DNA of 64,000 nt from Labrenzia sp. R4_2 (GTDB lineage: Bacteria > Pseudomonadota > Alphaproteobacteria > Rhizobiales > Stappiaceae): contig NZ_JAGHRJ010000001.1 in the NCBI RefSeq assembly GCF_017743865.1, positions 434,001 through 498,000 on the forward strand, read 5' to 3'. Positions 24,017 to 35,237 of the stretch are shown piece by piece. Positions within the stretch are counted from its first letter, which is position 1, and every line of letters begins with the position of its first letter. Below the pieces are notes generated by a model. The model was not told the DNA's origin. It saw only the letters and a list, made by a program, of their open reading frames with translations, and made no database searches. Both the position numbers and the translations under genes were made by a program.

Positions 24017-26770
24017 TTACGCCCGCTTCTCCCCCACCTTGAAGGGGACTGTATCGGGGCGGTCGAATTTCCGGTCGAGCAACAAGTTGTCGATCGTAGT
24101 CACGCAGTCTTTTGCGAGCGCCGACAACTGGTTGGCAGCTGCAGCGGAGCACGTCTTCTGTGCGCCAAGGCTACCTCCGCAATGCCATTTCGCCTGGTTC
24201 ATCAGGTTCTCACACTGGGTGAGCAGCAAGGCGTAGTGATCGCTTCCAGCAAACAGTTTCGCGCCGTCACGGTTGAGCCAGGGCCAATAGTTCGCCGCCA
24301 TGTCTTCCACGTTGAGGGTGCAGCTCGGCCGCTCCTTTGCGTCTTTTTGACCGCTCAGCACCTTGATCCAGTTCCGGAGTTCGACCTGAAGGTAAAGCAG
24401 TCTGACGCGCCGTTTGGACAGGTGCTGCAACAAACTCCAGTCGGGATCGGGTGAGAAGGTCTCCGTCCAGTCGAGAAAGGTGCCGTAGGGCAGAGGACGG
24501 GCAATGGAGTAACCTTGGAGGATCGTTGTTCCCAGGCTAATCAATAGGTTCTGGTGCGCCTTTGTTTCCACGCCTTCGGCAATCACCTCTCTGTTGAGAG
24601 CGCCCGCAAGGCCGAGAACCGCGTCCACAATTGCAAGGTCGTCGAGGGTATCGATTGCAGCCCGCACGAAGGTTTGGTCGATCTTCACGTGATCTGCCGG
24701 GAGGTGGCGCAGGTGCGTGAGCGTGGAATACCCGGTGCCGAAGTCGTCGATTGAGAAACTGACACCAAGTTCCTGGCACTGTTTGATCGCAAGGGCGACC
24801 GAGGCGTTTCCGACGGCTGTCGCGTTTTCCAGCACTTCGATATCGAGCAGAGATGGCGCGATCGAGTCATATTTTGCCAGGAGCCCCTTCAGCGTATCGT
24901 AGAGCCAGTTCGACGTGAGGTTCCGAGGGTCAATATTGACACTGATCGGCACTTCCAGCCCGGCCTTGCGCCACGCAGACGCGGTCTCAAAGGCGGTCTC
25001 CAGCGCCCATGTGTCCAGTTTCAGAGACAGGCCGATGTTTTCCGTGGCGTCCAGGAAACTGCCCGGATACCGGATACCCACCTCCGGATGCTGCCAGCGG
25101 ACGAGGGCTTCGGCACTGTGAATTCGCCCGCTGACCACATCGACCTTTGGCTGGTAGTGGAACACCAGCTCATTGTTGTCGATCGCATTGGAGAGTGCGT
25201 TGATCCTGTTGTTGAAGGCGGTGATCTCAATCTCTGTTTTCGGATTGAACAGCGTATAGCGGTTCTTGCCCTCCAGCTTGGACTGATACATCGCTGAATC
25301 GCTTTGGCGCAAAAGCTGGTCCGGTGTGGTGTCGCTGTCTGCGGAAAAGGCTGCGACGCCAACGCTCGTCGAAATGGCCACCGATTTGTCACCGAGATCA
25401 ATCGGCTTGCTGGTCTCCGCCAGCACCCGTTCGGCGAGGGTTCTGTAAGCGTCCGGGCTTTCGTAGTCGGACACCACGGCAATGAACTCATCACCGCCGA
25501 GCCGTGCGACAGTATCGGTTGACCGGAACTGCGAGAGGAGCCGCCTGGAAACCGTGGTCAGCAACTCATCTCCGAGCTCATGGCCGTAACGGTCGTTGAT
25601 TTCCTTGAAGCCATCAAGATCGAAGAAAAAGACGGCGCCCCAGCAATTGTCGCGTTTGACGCGTTCAATCGCTTCACTCAGGCGTTCGCGCAACAACACC
25701 CTGTTGGGCAGCTCTGTCAGTGGGTCATAATGCGCGATGCGCTCCAGTTCATACTGATGGTTCTTGAGATCCGTAATGTCGGAAAAGATGGAGATGTAAT
25801 TTGTAAGTGTCCCGCTTTCGTCCTTGATCGCCGCAACGGAAACCCGCTGCGCGTAACGCTCACCGTCGGGACGGACATTCCAGAGTTCCCCGGCCCATTC
25901 CCCAGTCTCTGCGAGCGCCCGTGACATCTGCCGCAGGATCTCGGAGCGATCCTGATCCGAGGCTATCTTCATTGGATTTTGGCCAATGATGGCGTCAAGG
26001 TTTTCGCCGGATATGCGCGCGACAGCCGGGTTAGCCTGGATGACGATGCCATCTGCATCCGTCACCAAGATGCCCTCATTGGCATGGCGGAAGACCATGT
26101 CGGCAAGCATCAGGTTCTGATTGGCTTTGCGCAGGTTCTTGCGGGAATCGTGCAAACGGACCGCGTAGAAACCGACGAGGCCGAGCGCCATCGTAATTGC
26201 GATCAAGAAACCGAAGAGCCAATGGGTCTGGGCTTCATAGGTGACTGCAAGTTTTTCGCGCTGTTCGCGGACTTCTTCTTCGAGACGGGTCTGGTAGTGC
26301 CAAAGCTTGTCCTGCCGGCTGCGCTCACCGGTGATATCGCGAATATTGGAGTGCAGCATTACCTGTCCGCCAAAGTTGAGCGGATAGGAACGCACCTCCA
26401 CGGTCCGGATGGAGCCATCTGCGAGTTGGTGGCGGAAAATGAAGTAGTTCCGGCTCTCTTCCTTGGCGAGCCTGCGTTCCTCGGCAACCTGCTCCGCGGT
26501 CAGCTGGTTGATCTGCTGGATCCGCATGGCTGAGAGCGCGCCGGGGCCATATCCGTAAAAATCATGCGCGAAATTGTTGGCAAATGCGATCCGGCCTGTC
26601 TGCGGCTCAATGATGAGAACAACATGCGGCAGCGCATTGTAATAGACTTCCAGGGGCGGTGTGAGATGGCTTTCAGCGGAGACTGCGGGTTTTGCTGGCG
26701 CAGTCAAAGCGAAGAACATTGCAAACAGGCAAATTGCAGCAGCCCTTAAGTCCCAGTTTCTGCTCTGCAT
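24017..26770 (-). CDS. PAS-GGDEF-EAL cyclic di-GMP protein
   Basis: A 917-aa membrane protein. In order: signal peptide (about 1-33), an extracytoplasmic PAS-like domain (40-150), a coiled coil and membrane helix (about 190-212), a cytoplasmic PAS (225-345), a GGDEF with intact RLGGDEF, and an EAL with the main catalytic motifs (EALVRW, IDDFGTGYSTL, KIDQTFVR, AEGVET). The last ~130 residues align by eye to the CZB zinc-binding layout but lack its zinc ligands. It could make or degrade cyclic di-GMP. ATG 26770 fits the signal peptide better than the upstream TTG 26806. It is monocistronic. Confidence 0.9.
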   Translation of the reverse strand: MQSRNWDLRAAAICLFAMFFALTAPAKPAVSAESHLTPPLEVYYNALPHVVLIIEPQTGRIAFANNFAHDFYGYGPGALSAMRIQQINQLTAEQVAEERRLAKEESRNYFIFRHQLADGSIRTVEVRSYPLNFGGQVMLHSNIRDITGERSRQDKLWHYQTRLEEEVREQREKLAVTYEAQTHWLFGFLIAITMALGLVGFYAVRLHDSRKNLRKANQNLMLADMVFRHANEGILVTDADGIVIQANPAVARISGENLDAIIGQNPMKIASDQDRSEILRQMSRALAETGEWAGELWNVRPDGERYAQRVSVAAIKDESGTLTNYISIFSDITDLKNHQYELERIAHYDPLTELPNRVLLRERLSEAIERVKRDNCWGAVFFFDLDGFKEINDRYGHELGDELLTTVSRRLLSQFRSTDTVARLGGDEFIAVVSDYESPDAYRTLAERVLAETSKPIDLGDKSVAISTSVGVAAFSADSDTTPDQLLRQSDSAMYQSKLEGKNRYTLFNPKTEIEITAFNNRINALSNAIDNNELVFHYQPKVDVVSGRIHSAEALVRWQHPEVGIRYPGSFLDATENIGLSLKLDTWALETAFETASAWRKAGLEVPISVNIDPRNLTSNWLYDTLKGLLAKYDSIAPSLLDIEVLENATAVGNASVALAIKQCQELGVSFSIDDFGTGYSTLTHLRHLPADHVKIDQTFVRAAIDTLDDLAIVDAVLGLAGALNREVIAEGVETKAHQNLLISLGTTILQGYSIARPLPYGTFLDWTETFSPDPDWSLLQHLSKRRVRLLYLQVELRNWIKVLSGQKDAKERPSCTLNVEDMAANYWPWLNRDGAKLFAGSDHYALLLTQCENLMNQAKWHCGGSLGAQKTCSAAAANQLSALAKDCVTTIDNLLLDRKFDRPDTVPFKVGEKRA

Positions 26771-26891
26771 TCCCTCGTCGCTTTTCACAAATATCAAAAG
26801 TTGCAAATTGAGCTATCGAGGATAATTCTGATTGTTTTCAAAACGATTGATGAGAAAGATTCAAAACACGCAGACGCGCGATAAACTCTGT

Positions 26892-27806
26892 TTACTTTTC
26901 ATGCGGTTGTCGCGGCTGTTTGTGCCGCAGATGTTCAACAAGGTGGTCGAACACGATCCGGATCCGCCGGCTGGTATGCAGTTCTCTGTGGGTGACCAGC
27001 CAAACCGGGAAGTAGACTTCCGCCAAATCATCAAACGCTGGAACGAGTTCCGGGCAGCAGGCGGCAATTTCGTCTGCCATGATGCCGAGCCCAAGGCCGC
27101 GGCGGACATATTCCCAGGCAACGGCGCCGCTGGGGGAACTCAGTTTTATGTTCGCTTCCGTCACCGGCAGGCCCATCGCCCGCAGATGGCCGACCAGTTG
27201 CGGATTGTCATCAAAGCCGATGAAGTCGTGAGCACCGGCATCTTTCATCGACTGGCCGTTGCCAAACCGGCTTAGGTACGATCTTGCGCCATAAACCTTG
27301 GCGGAGGCATCGTAGAGCTTGCGGGCGTATAGATCCGGATGGTCCGGTTCGACGTGGCGTATGGCAATGTCGGCTTCGCGGCGGCGCAGATCGCTCAAGG
27401 AATTGGTGCATCGGATACGGATCTCGATCCCGGGCGCTTTTCTTCTCAAATCCCTCAAAATCTCCGGCAGCAGGTAGATCCCGAGCACGTCCGTCGTGGA
27501 GATGGTCACCATCCCCTCGATCTGCTGGGATTGTCCGGATGCTGAGAGAGAGACCCGGCTTGCTGCCTCGCCCATTGCCCGGACATGTTCTGCAAGTTCA
27601 ACACCGGCTTCGGTGAGAACGAGCGATTTGGAGACCCGTTCAAACAGCGTGACGCCCAAGGTCTCCTCAAGCGCGGCCACCTGCCGGCTGAGGGTTGGCT
27701 GGGTCAGGTTGAGAGCGCGAGCCGCCGCAGACAGGGAGCCTTCCTCTGCCGTTACCAAAAAAGCGCGGGCCTGGTTCCAATCGAAAGTGATGCTCTGCCA
27801 ATTCAT
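26892..27806 (-). CDS. LysR-family regulator
   Basis: A 304-aa LysR protein. The N-terminal HTH (FLVTAEEGSLSAAARALNLTQPTLSRQVAALEETLG) is canonical, and residues about 95-295 form the two-lobed effector domain. The effector is unknown; the variant resembles the large LysR group that regulates a divergent neighbour. It diverges from the 50-aa microprotein and methyltransferase genes, with an imperfect ATAC-N6-GTAT element near its start, so those are its most likely targets. Confidence 0.93.
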   Translation of the reverse strand: MNWQSITFDWNQARAFLVTAEEGSLSAAARALNLTQPTLSRQVAALEETLGVTLFERVSKSLVLTEAGVELAEHVRAMGEAASRVSLSASGQSQQIEGMVTISTTDVLGIYLLPEILRDLRRKAPGIEIRIRCTNSLSDLRRREADIAIRHVEPDHPDLYARKLYDASAKVYGARSYLSRFGNGQSMKDAGAHDFIGFDDNPQLVGHLRAMGLPVTEANIKLSSPSGAVAWEYVRRGLGLGIMADEIAACCPELVPAFDDLAEVYFPVWLVTHRELHTSRRIRIVFDHLVEHLRHKQPRQPHEK

Positions 27807-27891
27807 ACAAATATGTATATCAATTCCCCGGATTTAGGCAATTTGTATTCATTTATCTTGGGTGTAGAGAAACTGCGAAGGAGACGGGGCC

Positions 27892-28044
27892 ATGAAACTT
27901 TTTTGGCTGACCGGACCGCTTCTGACTGTGGTCCTCTCGATACTGGAATTTTTCGCATCACCGACCGGCGGTCGAGACATCGGCCGAGCGATCTTGCGGC
28001 ATGTCGGCCTGCGCGGTGGCAATGGAAAAAAAAATGAGTTTTGA
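27892..28044 (+). CDS. 50-aa membrane microprotein
   Basis: A 50-aa ORF starting at ATG 27892 with AAGGAG at good spacing. It begins MKLFWLTGPLLTVVLSILEFF, a single hydrophobic helix, followed by a basic segment (RDIGRAILRH) and the tail GGNGKKNEF. The stop at 28042-28044 overlaps the next methyltransferase start (ATG 28034) by 11 nt, over a run of nine A, so translation may be coupled. No family is recognised. It could act as a membrane anchor or leader for the methyltransferase. Confidence 0.6.
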   Translation: MKLFWLTGPLLTVVLSILEFFASPTGGRDIGRAILRHVGLRGGNGKKNEF

Positions 28045-28759
28045 TTTCAACGATGTGAAGATCCCGGTGTTCGAACGCTGGTTCGGATCCTGGCAGGTCT
28101 CGGTCAACCGGCGCGGCTTTGCCGCCTCTGAACTCAGCGCCGCGTATGATGCCGAAGCAGGGCTTTGGGAAGAAAAGATTGCACGGCTCGGGTTTCCCGG
28201 AGGCTACAGACGGCTTGTGCGTGCGGTTCTTCCGGCGCTTTCTGACGGGGCCGGGCAGCAATTGGACGTCCTGGATTGCGGGATCGGAACAGGTGCTCTG
28301 TCCTTGGCCTTTGCCGCGGAAGTCCGCCAACCCTACGCCTTGTCGGCTGTCGATATCTCGCCCGGCATGTTGTCCGAAGCCTGCGGCAATCTTCGACATA
28401 AAGGCGTAAGCGTTGACGCTTCGGTCTCAGATATTCGCGACATGCCGCACCCCGGCAACAGGTTCGATTTGGTCATGTGCGCGCACGTGATCGAACACCT
28501 GCCAGACCCAAAGGCGGCCTTAGAAGAGATCCAGCGGGTTTTGAAGCCGGGCGGACACCTGTTGCTCGTTGCGACCCGGAAATCCTGGATCGGTGCGTAT
28601 ATTCAACTGAAATGGCGGACGCACCGGTTGAGCCAGGACAAAATCGCCGGATGGCTGGAAGACAGCGGCTTGGAAGTGCTTGAGGTTCCGGAAACCGGCC
28701 AGGGCCGCTGGATGCAGTCCTGGAGCACAGCCTTTCTCGCCCGAAAGATCATCAATTGA
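28034..28759 (+). CDS. Class I SAM-dependent methyltransferase
   Basis: A 241-aa methyltransferase. Motif I is VLDCGIGTGALSLAF; motif II/post I SAVDISPGML; motif IV FDLVMCAHVIEHLPDP; post-IV LKPGGHLLLV. This fits the UbiE/MenG-like type 11 group; the acceptor is unknown. ATG 28034 (a frame opens at 28001) is preceded only by nine A, not a good Shine-Dalgarno, which supports coupling to the overlapping 50-aa ORF. A second, distinct methyltransferase follows after 66 bp. Confidence 0.88.
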   Translation: MSFDFNDVKIPVFERWFGSWQVSVNRRGFAASELSAAYDAEAGLWEEKIARLGFPGGYRRLVRAVLPALSDGAGQQLDVLDCGIGTGALSLAFAAEVRQPYALSAVDISPGMLSEACGNLRHKGVSVDASVSDIRDMPHPGNRFDLVMCAHVIEHLPDPKAALEEIQRVLKPGGHLLLVATRKSWIGAYIQLKWRTHRLSQDKIAGWLEDSGLEVLEVPETGQGRWMQSWSTAFLARKIIN

Positions 28760-28825
28760 CGGAGCAGCGGAGGTGCCCGTCGGCACGCTCTGTTTTCCTG
28801 ACCCAATGAACTGGATAGACTGACC

Positions 28826-29497
28826 ATGACAACCACATGGACCAACGAGATGACGCCCTCCAGCACCTTCTGGGACAAAGTCGCCCGCAAGTACTCCAAG
28901 AGCAAGATCGCAGATGAGGCGGCCTATCAGAAAACCTTGCAACGGGTGACAGAGCACCTTGGCCCAAACGACAAGGTGCTTGAACTTGGCGCTGGCACGG
29001 GTTCAACGGCTCTGCTTTTGGCTGGCAGCGTGAAAAGCTATCTGTCGACCGATTTTGCGCCCGGTATGATGGAAATCGCGGAGGAAAAACTGGCAGCGGC
29101 GAAAGCTGAGGGAAATGCGCCCGAAGGCTTGTCGTTCCTCGCTGCGGACGGGTTCGACCCACGCTTGGCCACTGCTGCCGGCGATGAGGGTTTTGATGCC
29201 GTCTTAGCGTTCAACTTCCTTCATCTGGTGGAAGGACCTGAGGCGCTTCTTGATCGCATCAACGGGCTTCTCAAACCCGGTGGGCTTTTCATCTCAAAGA
29301 CGGTCTGCCTGAAATCAAAAGCCTGGCTGTTCGTCCCGATGATCAAGGTGATGCAGCTCTTCGGCAAGGCGCCGTATGTCTCAATGCTCTCGCCGGACAT
29401 GGTCAACGACATGATGACGAAGGCCGGGTTTGAGATCATCGAAACCGGTCTCTACCCGGCACCGCGCAGCCACTTTGTGGTCGCCCGGAAGGTTTGA
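28826..29497 (+). CDS. Class I SAM-dependent methyltransferase (second)
   Basis: A 223-aa methyltransferase. Motif I is VLELGAGTGSTALLLAG; motif II STDFAPGMMEIAEEKL; motif IV FDAVLAFNFLHLVEGPE; post-IV LLKPGGLFISKTVCLKS. It belongs to the UbiE/type 11 group. Similarity to the preceding methyltransferase seems limited to these motifs. Both are probably transcribed from the promoter facing LysR. Substrate unknown. Confidence 0.88.
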   Translation: MTTTWTNEMTPSSTFWDKVARKYSKSKIADEAAYQKTLQRVTEHLGPNDKVLELGAGTGSTALLLAGSVKSYLSTDFAPGMMEIAEEKLAAAKAEGNAPEGLSFLAADGFDPRLATAAGDEGFDAVLAFNFLHLVEGPEALLDRINGLLKPGGLFISKTVCLKSKAWLFVPMIKVMQLFGKAPYVSMLSPDMVNDMMTKAGFEIIETGLYPAPRSHFVVARKV

Positions 29498-29579
29498 TGT
29501 TGGCGGTACTTGAACTTTGATGGGCAAGAGGTCATTAGTGTGATCTGTTGCTTTATGTGGTTAGAGTTGTGTGGGGTTG

Positions 29580-30914
29580 ATGGGAAACAGTAGGCCGACG
29601 CTGTTAGACTGGTTAAACTTCAGGCATCCGCCAGACTACAGTGTGGCGCGGCCGTTAGGTGCAATCATAGGTGGCCTGATTGTACTGGCAGCAATATTCG
29701 TTTTTATTATAGCAGCAGTTACGCTGGCACAATTGACCGCGACCGTGTTTGGATTTGGACAGTATTCTGGTGATGGCACAGCAGCCGCAATACGAAATTT
29801 GGGGCTGCTTTTAGTTGCGCTATTCGGTGCCCCTTTCCTAGCTTGGCGATCTTTTGTAGCACAACGCCAAGTGGATGTGTCCGAACAAGGACACATTACG
29901 GATAGGATAAATCAGGCGATCGAAGCGCTAGGTGCCGAAAAAAACGAAAAAGTCTTAGTCGAGAACCCACGATACAAAAAGAAGGATGGTGATTGGGAGC
30001 GAGATGATTCAGGAAATCTAATCCCAGCTACCCGACCTGACGGAGCGGCAATCGTAGATAGAACAGCATACGAACGTTCTGTGCCAAATTTGGAAGTTCG
30101 TTTGGGTGCAATTTATGCTTTGGAGCGGATCGCTCAAGACAGTCTCCGTGATCATATACAGATCATGGAAATTCTATGCGCATACGTTCGTCAGAATGCT
30201 CCGACGAAAAACCTCGAACATACTGAGCCTCCATTCGAAAAAGCTCGCGCTCGCGTGGATATACAGGCCGCAATTTCAGTTATTGGGCGGAGATCGGAAA
30301 AGCAGTATCAACATGAGTTTGATCGTCAGCATAGGCTTGATTTTAGACGCAGCGATCTATCTGGTGTCGATTTTCGAAACGGAAACTTTCATGCCGCAGT
30401 GTTCCACGACTGCCGATTAGAGGTTTCAGATTTTCGCGGTTCCGATCTCACAGGGGCGCAGTTCATTCGTTCACTGCTCAACTTTTCTAATTTCTTTGAA
30501 GCTAAATTAGTGGGAACTCGTTTTGACAATTGTGTCTATAACCGCCCCGCAAATGGTGCTGGTTGGGCACCTGGTCCATTCGTTGGCAGTCCACTTAGCA
30601 TATGCATTGCAGGTGCAGACTTTACAGCCCTAAATTACGCGGGAAAAGGTGCAGGGCCGTTTACAGTGTTTGGGAGTTCAGATACTAAGTTAAGGCATGA
30701 GTGGGATGCTGACCGCACAATCCAAGCGGAGTTAGAGAAACTCATTTTTAATAAGAAAGATATTTCTAGAGAAGAATACGATGAAGCTATGAGGGCAGTA
30801 CGGGAGGCGAGATATGGGTGCTGGTCTCCTTATGACTCGGATGACTTGATGCTCCATCAGTATTTGAGATTCTTCTTCGAGCAAAACGGCCTGACAGACT
30901 GGCCTCATAAATAG
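29580..30914 (+). CDS. Membrane pentapeptide-repeat protein
   Basis: A 444-aa protein. Two membrane helices (about 27-53 and 78-98) are followed by a cytoplasmic domain with VRLGAIYALERIAQDSLRDHIQIMEILCAYVR, a segment common in membrane-anchored pentapeptide-repeat proteins, then several pentapeptide repeats (about 255-325; A/S-DL/F-xx steps such as FRRSDLSGVDFRNGNF). The C-terminal ~120 residues match nothing I know. The ATG is weakly preceded; GTG 29571 and TTG 29577 are alternatives. The gene is clearly more AT-rich than its neighbours, suggesting recent acquisition. Function unknown. Confidence 0.85.
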   Translation: MGNSRPTLLDWLNFRHPPDYSVARPLGAIIGGLIVLAAIFVFIIAAVTLAQLTATVFGFGQYSGDGTAAAIRNLGLLLVALFGAPFLAWRSFVAQRQVDVSEQGHITDRINQAIEALGAEKNEKVLVENPRYKKKDGDWERDDSGNLIPATRPDGAAIVDRTAYERSVPNLEVRLGAIYALERIAQDSLRDHIQIMEILCAYVRQNAPTKNLEHTEPPFEKARARVDIQAAISVIGRRSEKQYQHEFDRQHRLDFRRSDLSGVDFRNGNFHAAVFHDCRLEVSDFRGSDLTGAQFIRSLLNFSNFFEAKLVGTRFDNCVYNRPANGAGWAPGPFVGSPLSICIAGADFTALNYAGKGAGPFTVFGSSDTKLRHEWDADRTIQAELEKLIFNKKDISREEYDEAMRAVREARYGCWSPYDSDDLMLHQYLRFFFEQNGLTDWPHK

Positions 30915-30968
30915 AATCAACCAAGTGCCATATTTTTTTATTTTGCGGATCCAACACCGTAGGATTGT

Positions 30969-31859
30969 CTAATTTAAGCCAGCCTCCCGCACCAGATCGG
31001 CAATCTCCGTCAGTTGGCTTGCGAGCGGGCTAGATTTGCGCCAAACCATGCCGAGGGTGCGGGCCGGTTCCGGCGGCTCGAAACGACTGACCGCGACGTC
31101 GGCCGACCGCGTTTCGACCGGAACCGCCATTTCCGGAATGAATGTCACGCCCATCCCGGCATTGACCATCTGAACCAGTGTCGACAAGGAGCTGGCGTCG
31201 AGCACCTCCCGCGGACGCCCAGCCTGGATGTCGCAAAAGGAAAGAGCCTGGTCGCGAAAGCAGTGGCCTTCTTCCAACAGCAAAAGCCGCATCTCCTTGA
31301 GGCTGTCCGCGCAAGGCACCGGAAGATTGGCCTCACTGCCTGGCCGGACGAGCACAAAATTTTCTTCAAACAGCGGCGTTTCTGCAAGCCCCGGTTCGGA
31401 GACGGGCAAGGCCAGAATCGCGGTATCAAGGCGTCCGTCATTCAGTTCCTGAACGAGTTTGGGTGTCACGGTTTCGCGTACATGAATATCCAGACCCGGA
31501 TAGCGCGCCGTCAGGCGGCTGACCACTTGTGGTAACAAATACGGCGCGACTGTTGGAATGACACCAATCCGCAGCCGGCCTTCCAACGTTTCCTTCGAGG
31601 CTCGGGCAAGATCTCCGAGCTCGTCCGCTGAGCGCAGGATCGCTCTTGCCCGTTTCACCGCCGCTTCGCCAAATCCGGTGAGAGACACCTGGCGGGCCGT
31701 CCGTTCAAACAACGGTGCGCCCAGAACCTCCTCCAGTTCCTTGATCTGCATGGACAGCGCTGGCTGGGAAATGGCGCAGTCTTCAGCCGCCCGGCCAAAA
31801 TGCTCGTGGCGGGCGAGGGCTTCAAAATAGCGGAGCTGTTTGAGGGTGATGTTTATCAT
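30969..31859 (-). CDS. oxyR: Hydrogen peroxide sensor OxyR
   Basis: A 296-aa LysR-type regulator that activates peroxide defence after disulfide formation. The HTH is LARHEHFGRAAEDCAISQPALSMQIKELE. The redox loop EEGHCFRDQALSFCD carries C200 and C209, with the 9-residue spacing of E. coli C199 and C208. It diverges from katG across a 193-bp gap, the classic oxyR-katG layout. An obvious ATAG-N7-CTAT array was not found, so the operator is left uncalled. Confidence 0.96.
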   Translation of the reverse strand: MINITLKQLRYFEALARHEHFGRAAEDCAISQPALSMQIKELEEVLGAPLFERTARQVSLTGFGEAAVKRARAILRSADELGDLARASKETLEGRLRIGVIPTVAPYLLPQVVSRLTARYPGLDIHVRETVTPKLVQELNDGRLDTAILALPVSEPGLAETPLFEENFVLVRPGSEANLPVPCADSLKEMRLLLLEEGHCFRDQALSFCDIQAGRPREVLDASSLSTLVQMVNAGMGVTFIPEMAVPVETRSADVAVSRFEPPEPARTLGMVWRKSSPLASQLTEIADLVREAGLN

Positions 31860-31920
31860 CAGAAAAATTTATCACCATTATTAGAAAATACAACTTCTCC
31901 TGATTGGAGCGCCTTGCTAG

Positions 31921-34224
<2,304 letters not shown>

Positions 34225-34253
34225 GCCAACCATCTGACTGAAACGAATGTGGG

Positions 34254-34287
34254 CGCCCCGGACCCAGTCCGGGGCGTTCTGTTTTTT
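34254..34287 (+). terminator. Intrinsic terminator after katG
   Basis: A perfect 10-bp GC-rich stem (CGCCCCGGAC and complement, arms 34254-34263 and 34267-34276) with a CCA loop is followed by TTCTGTTTTTT. It lies 30 bp past katG. Confidence 0.95.
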
Positions 34288-34359
34288 GATGGGCAAGCGA
34301 CCCCATCCGCACAAACCCGGATGGCAGCCGAATTTCATAGTTTCGTCACACCCTCTATG

Positions 34360-34370
34360 TTGCGCTGCGA
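34360..34370. promoter_or_regulatory. TGC-N-TGC element upstream of fabI-like gene
   Basis: TTGCGCTGCGA resembles the palindrome core TTGCACTGCAA at 445-455. It lies about 94 bp before the FabI-like start. The symmetry is poorer than at 442-458, so regulatory use is tentative. Confidence 0.3.
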
Positions 34371-34463
34371 TAAAGTGGTGTAGGTTACGCATTGCGACGC
34401 GTGATCTGCCGTGTCTGTCCGGTAAAAGTCCGGGGCAGGCCCTTTTTCAGGAGCCGTGCATTC

Positions 34464-35228
34464 ATGTTCGATTTAACGGGTCAAAAAGCCCTCGTCGTCG
34501 GGGTTGCGAATGACCAATCCATTGCATACGGCTGCGCCAAGGCCTTCAAGGCGCAGGGAGCAGATTTGGCTATCACCTATTTGAATGAAAAGGCGGAGCC
34601 GTTTGTCCGCCCGCTGGCTGAAGAGCTTGGCGCGGACATCATCATGCCGCTGGATGTGCGCAGCGAAGACCAGCAGGACGCCCTGTTCGATGAGATTTCT
34701 AAAAAATGGGGCCAGCTCGATACGATCCTGCATTCCATTGCCTTTTCAAAAAAGGAAGACTTGCATGGCCGGGTGATTGACTGCTCAGCGGACGGGTTTG
34801 GTCTGGCGATGGATATCTCCGTTCACTCGTTTCTGCGCTTGATCCGCCGGGCAGAGCCTTTGATGCCTCATGGCGGGACGTGCATGACGGTCTCTTTCAT
34901 GGGGGCTCAAAAAGTCGTCGACAATTACGGCGTCATGGGACCGGTCAAGGCTGCGTTGGAAGCTGCAGTCAGGTATGCGGCATCGGAACTCGGACCCAAA
35001 GGTATCTCCGTACACGCGCTTTCGCCTGGACCATTGAAAACACGGGCAGCGTCCGGAATTGCCGAGTTTGACGAACTCTTGGACGACGCTGCCAAGCGCG
35101 CGCCGACCCATCATCTTGCGACCATCGAGGATACCGGTGCCTATGCCGCGTTCCTTGCAAGCCGCGAAGCGTTTAATGTAACCGGCGGTGTTCATCCCAT
35201 CGACGGCGGTTACAGCATTATCGGATAG
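34464..35228 (+). CDS. Enoyl-ACP reductase FabI-like (SDR family)
   Basis: A 254-aa short-chain reductase of the FabI type, which would reduce enoyl-acyl carriers with NAD(P)H. It has the long-spaced GVANDQSIAYG nucleotide motif, the catalytic Y155-x6-K162 pair (YGVMGPVK) and the SPGPLKTRAASGI substrate loop. One FabI-conserved Tyr (E. coli Y146 in SYLG) is Phe145 (SFMG). It is followed 9 bp later by the DUF3141 PhaC-like gene, suggesting PHA-related rather than housekeeping use. ATG 34464 has CAGGAG; the frame opens at 34392. Confidence 0.85.
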   Translation: MFDLTGQKALVVGVANDQSIAYGCAKAFKAQGADLAITYLNEKAEPFVRPLAEELGADIIMPLDVRSEDQQDALFDEISKKWGQLDTILHSIAFSKKEDLHGRVIDCSADGFGLAMDISVHSFLRLIRRAEPLMPHGGTCMTVSFMGAQKVVDNYGVMGPVKAALEAAVRYAASELGPKGISVHALSPGPLKTRAASGIAEFDELLDDAAKRAPTHHLATIEDTGAYAAFLASREAFNVTGGVHPIDGGYSIIG

Positions 35229-35237
35229 GAGGTTCTC

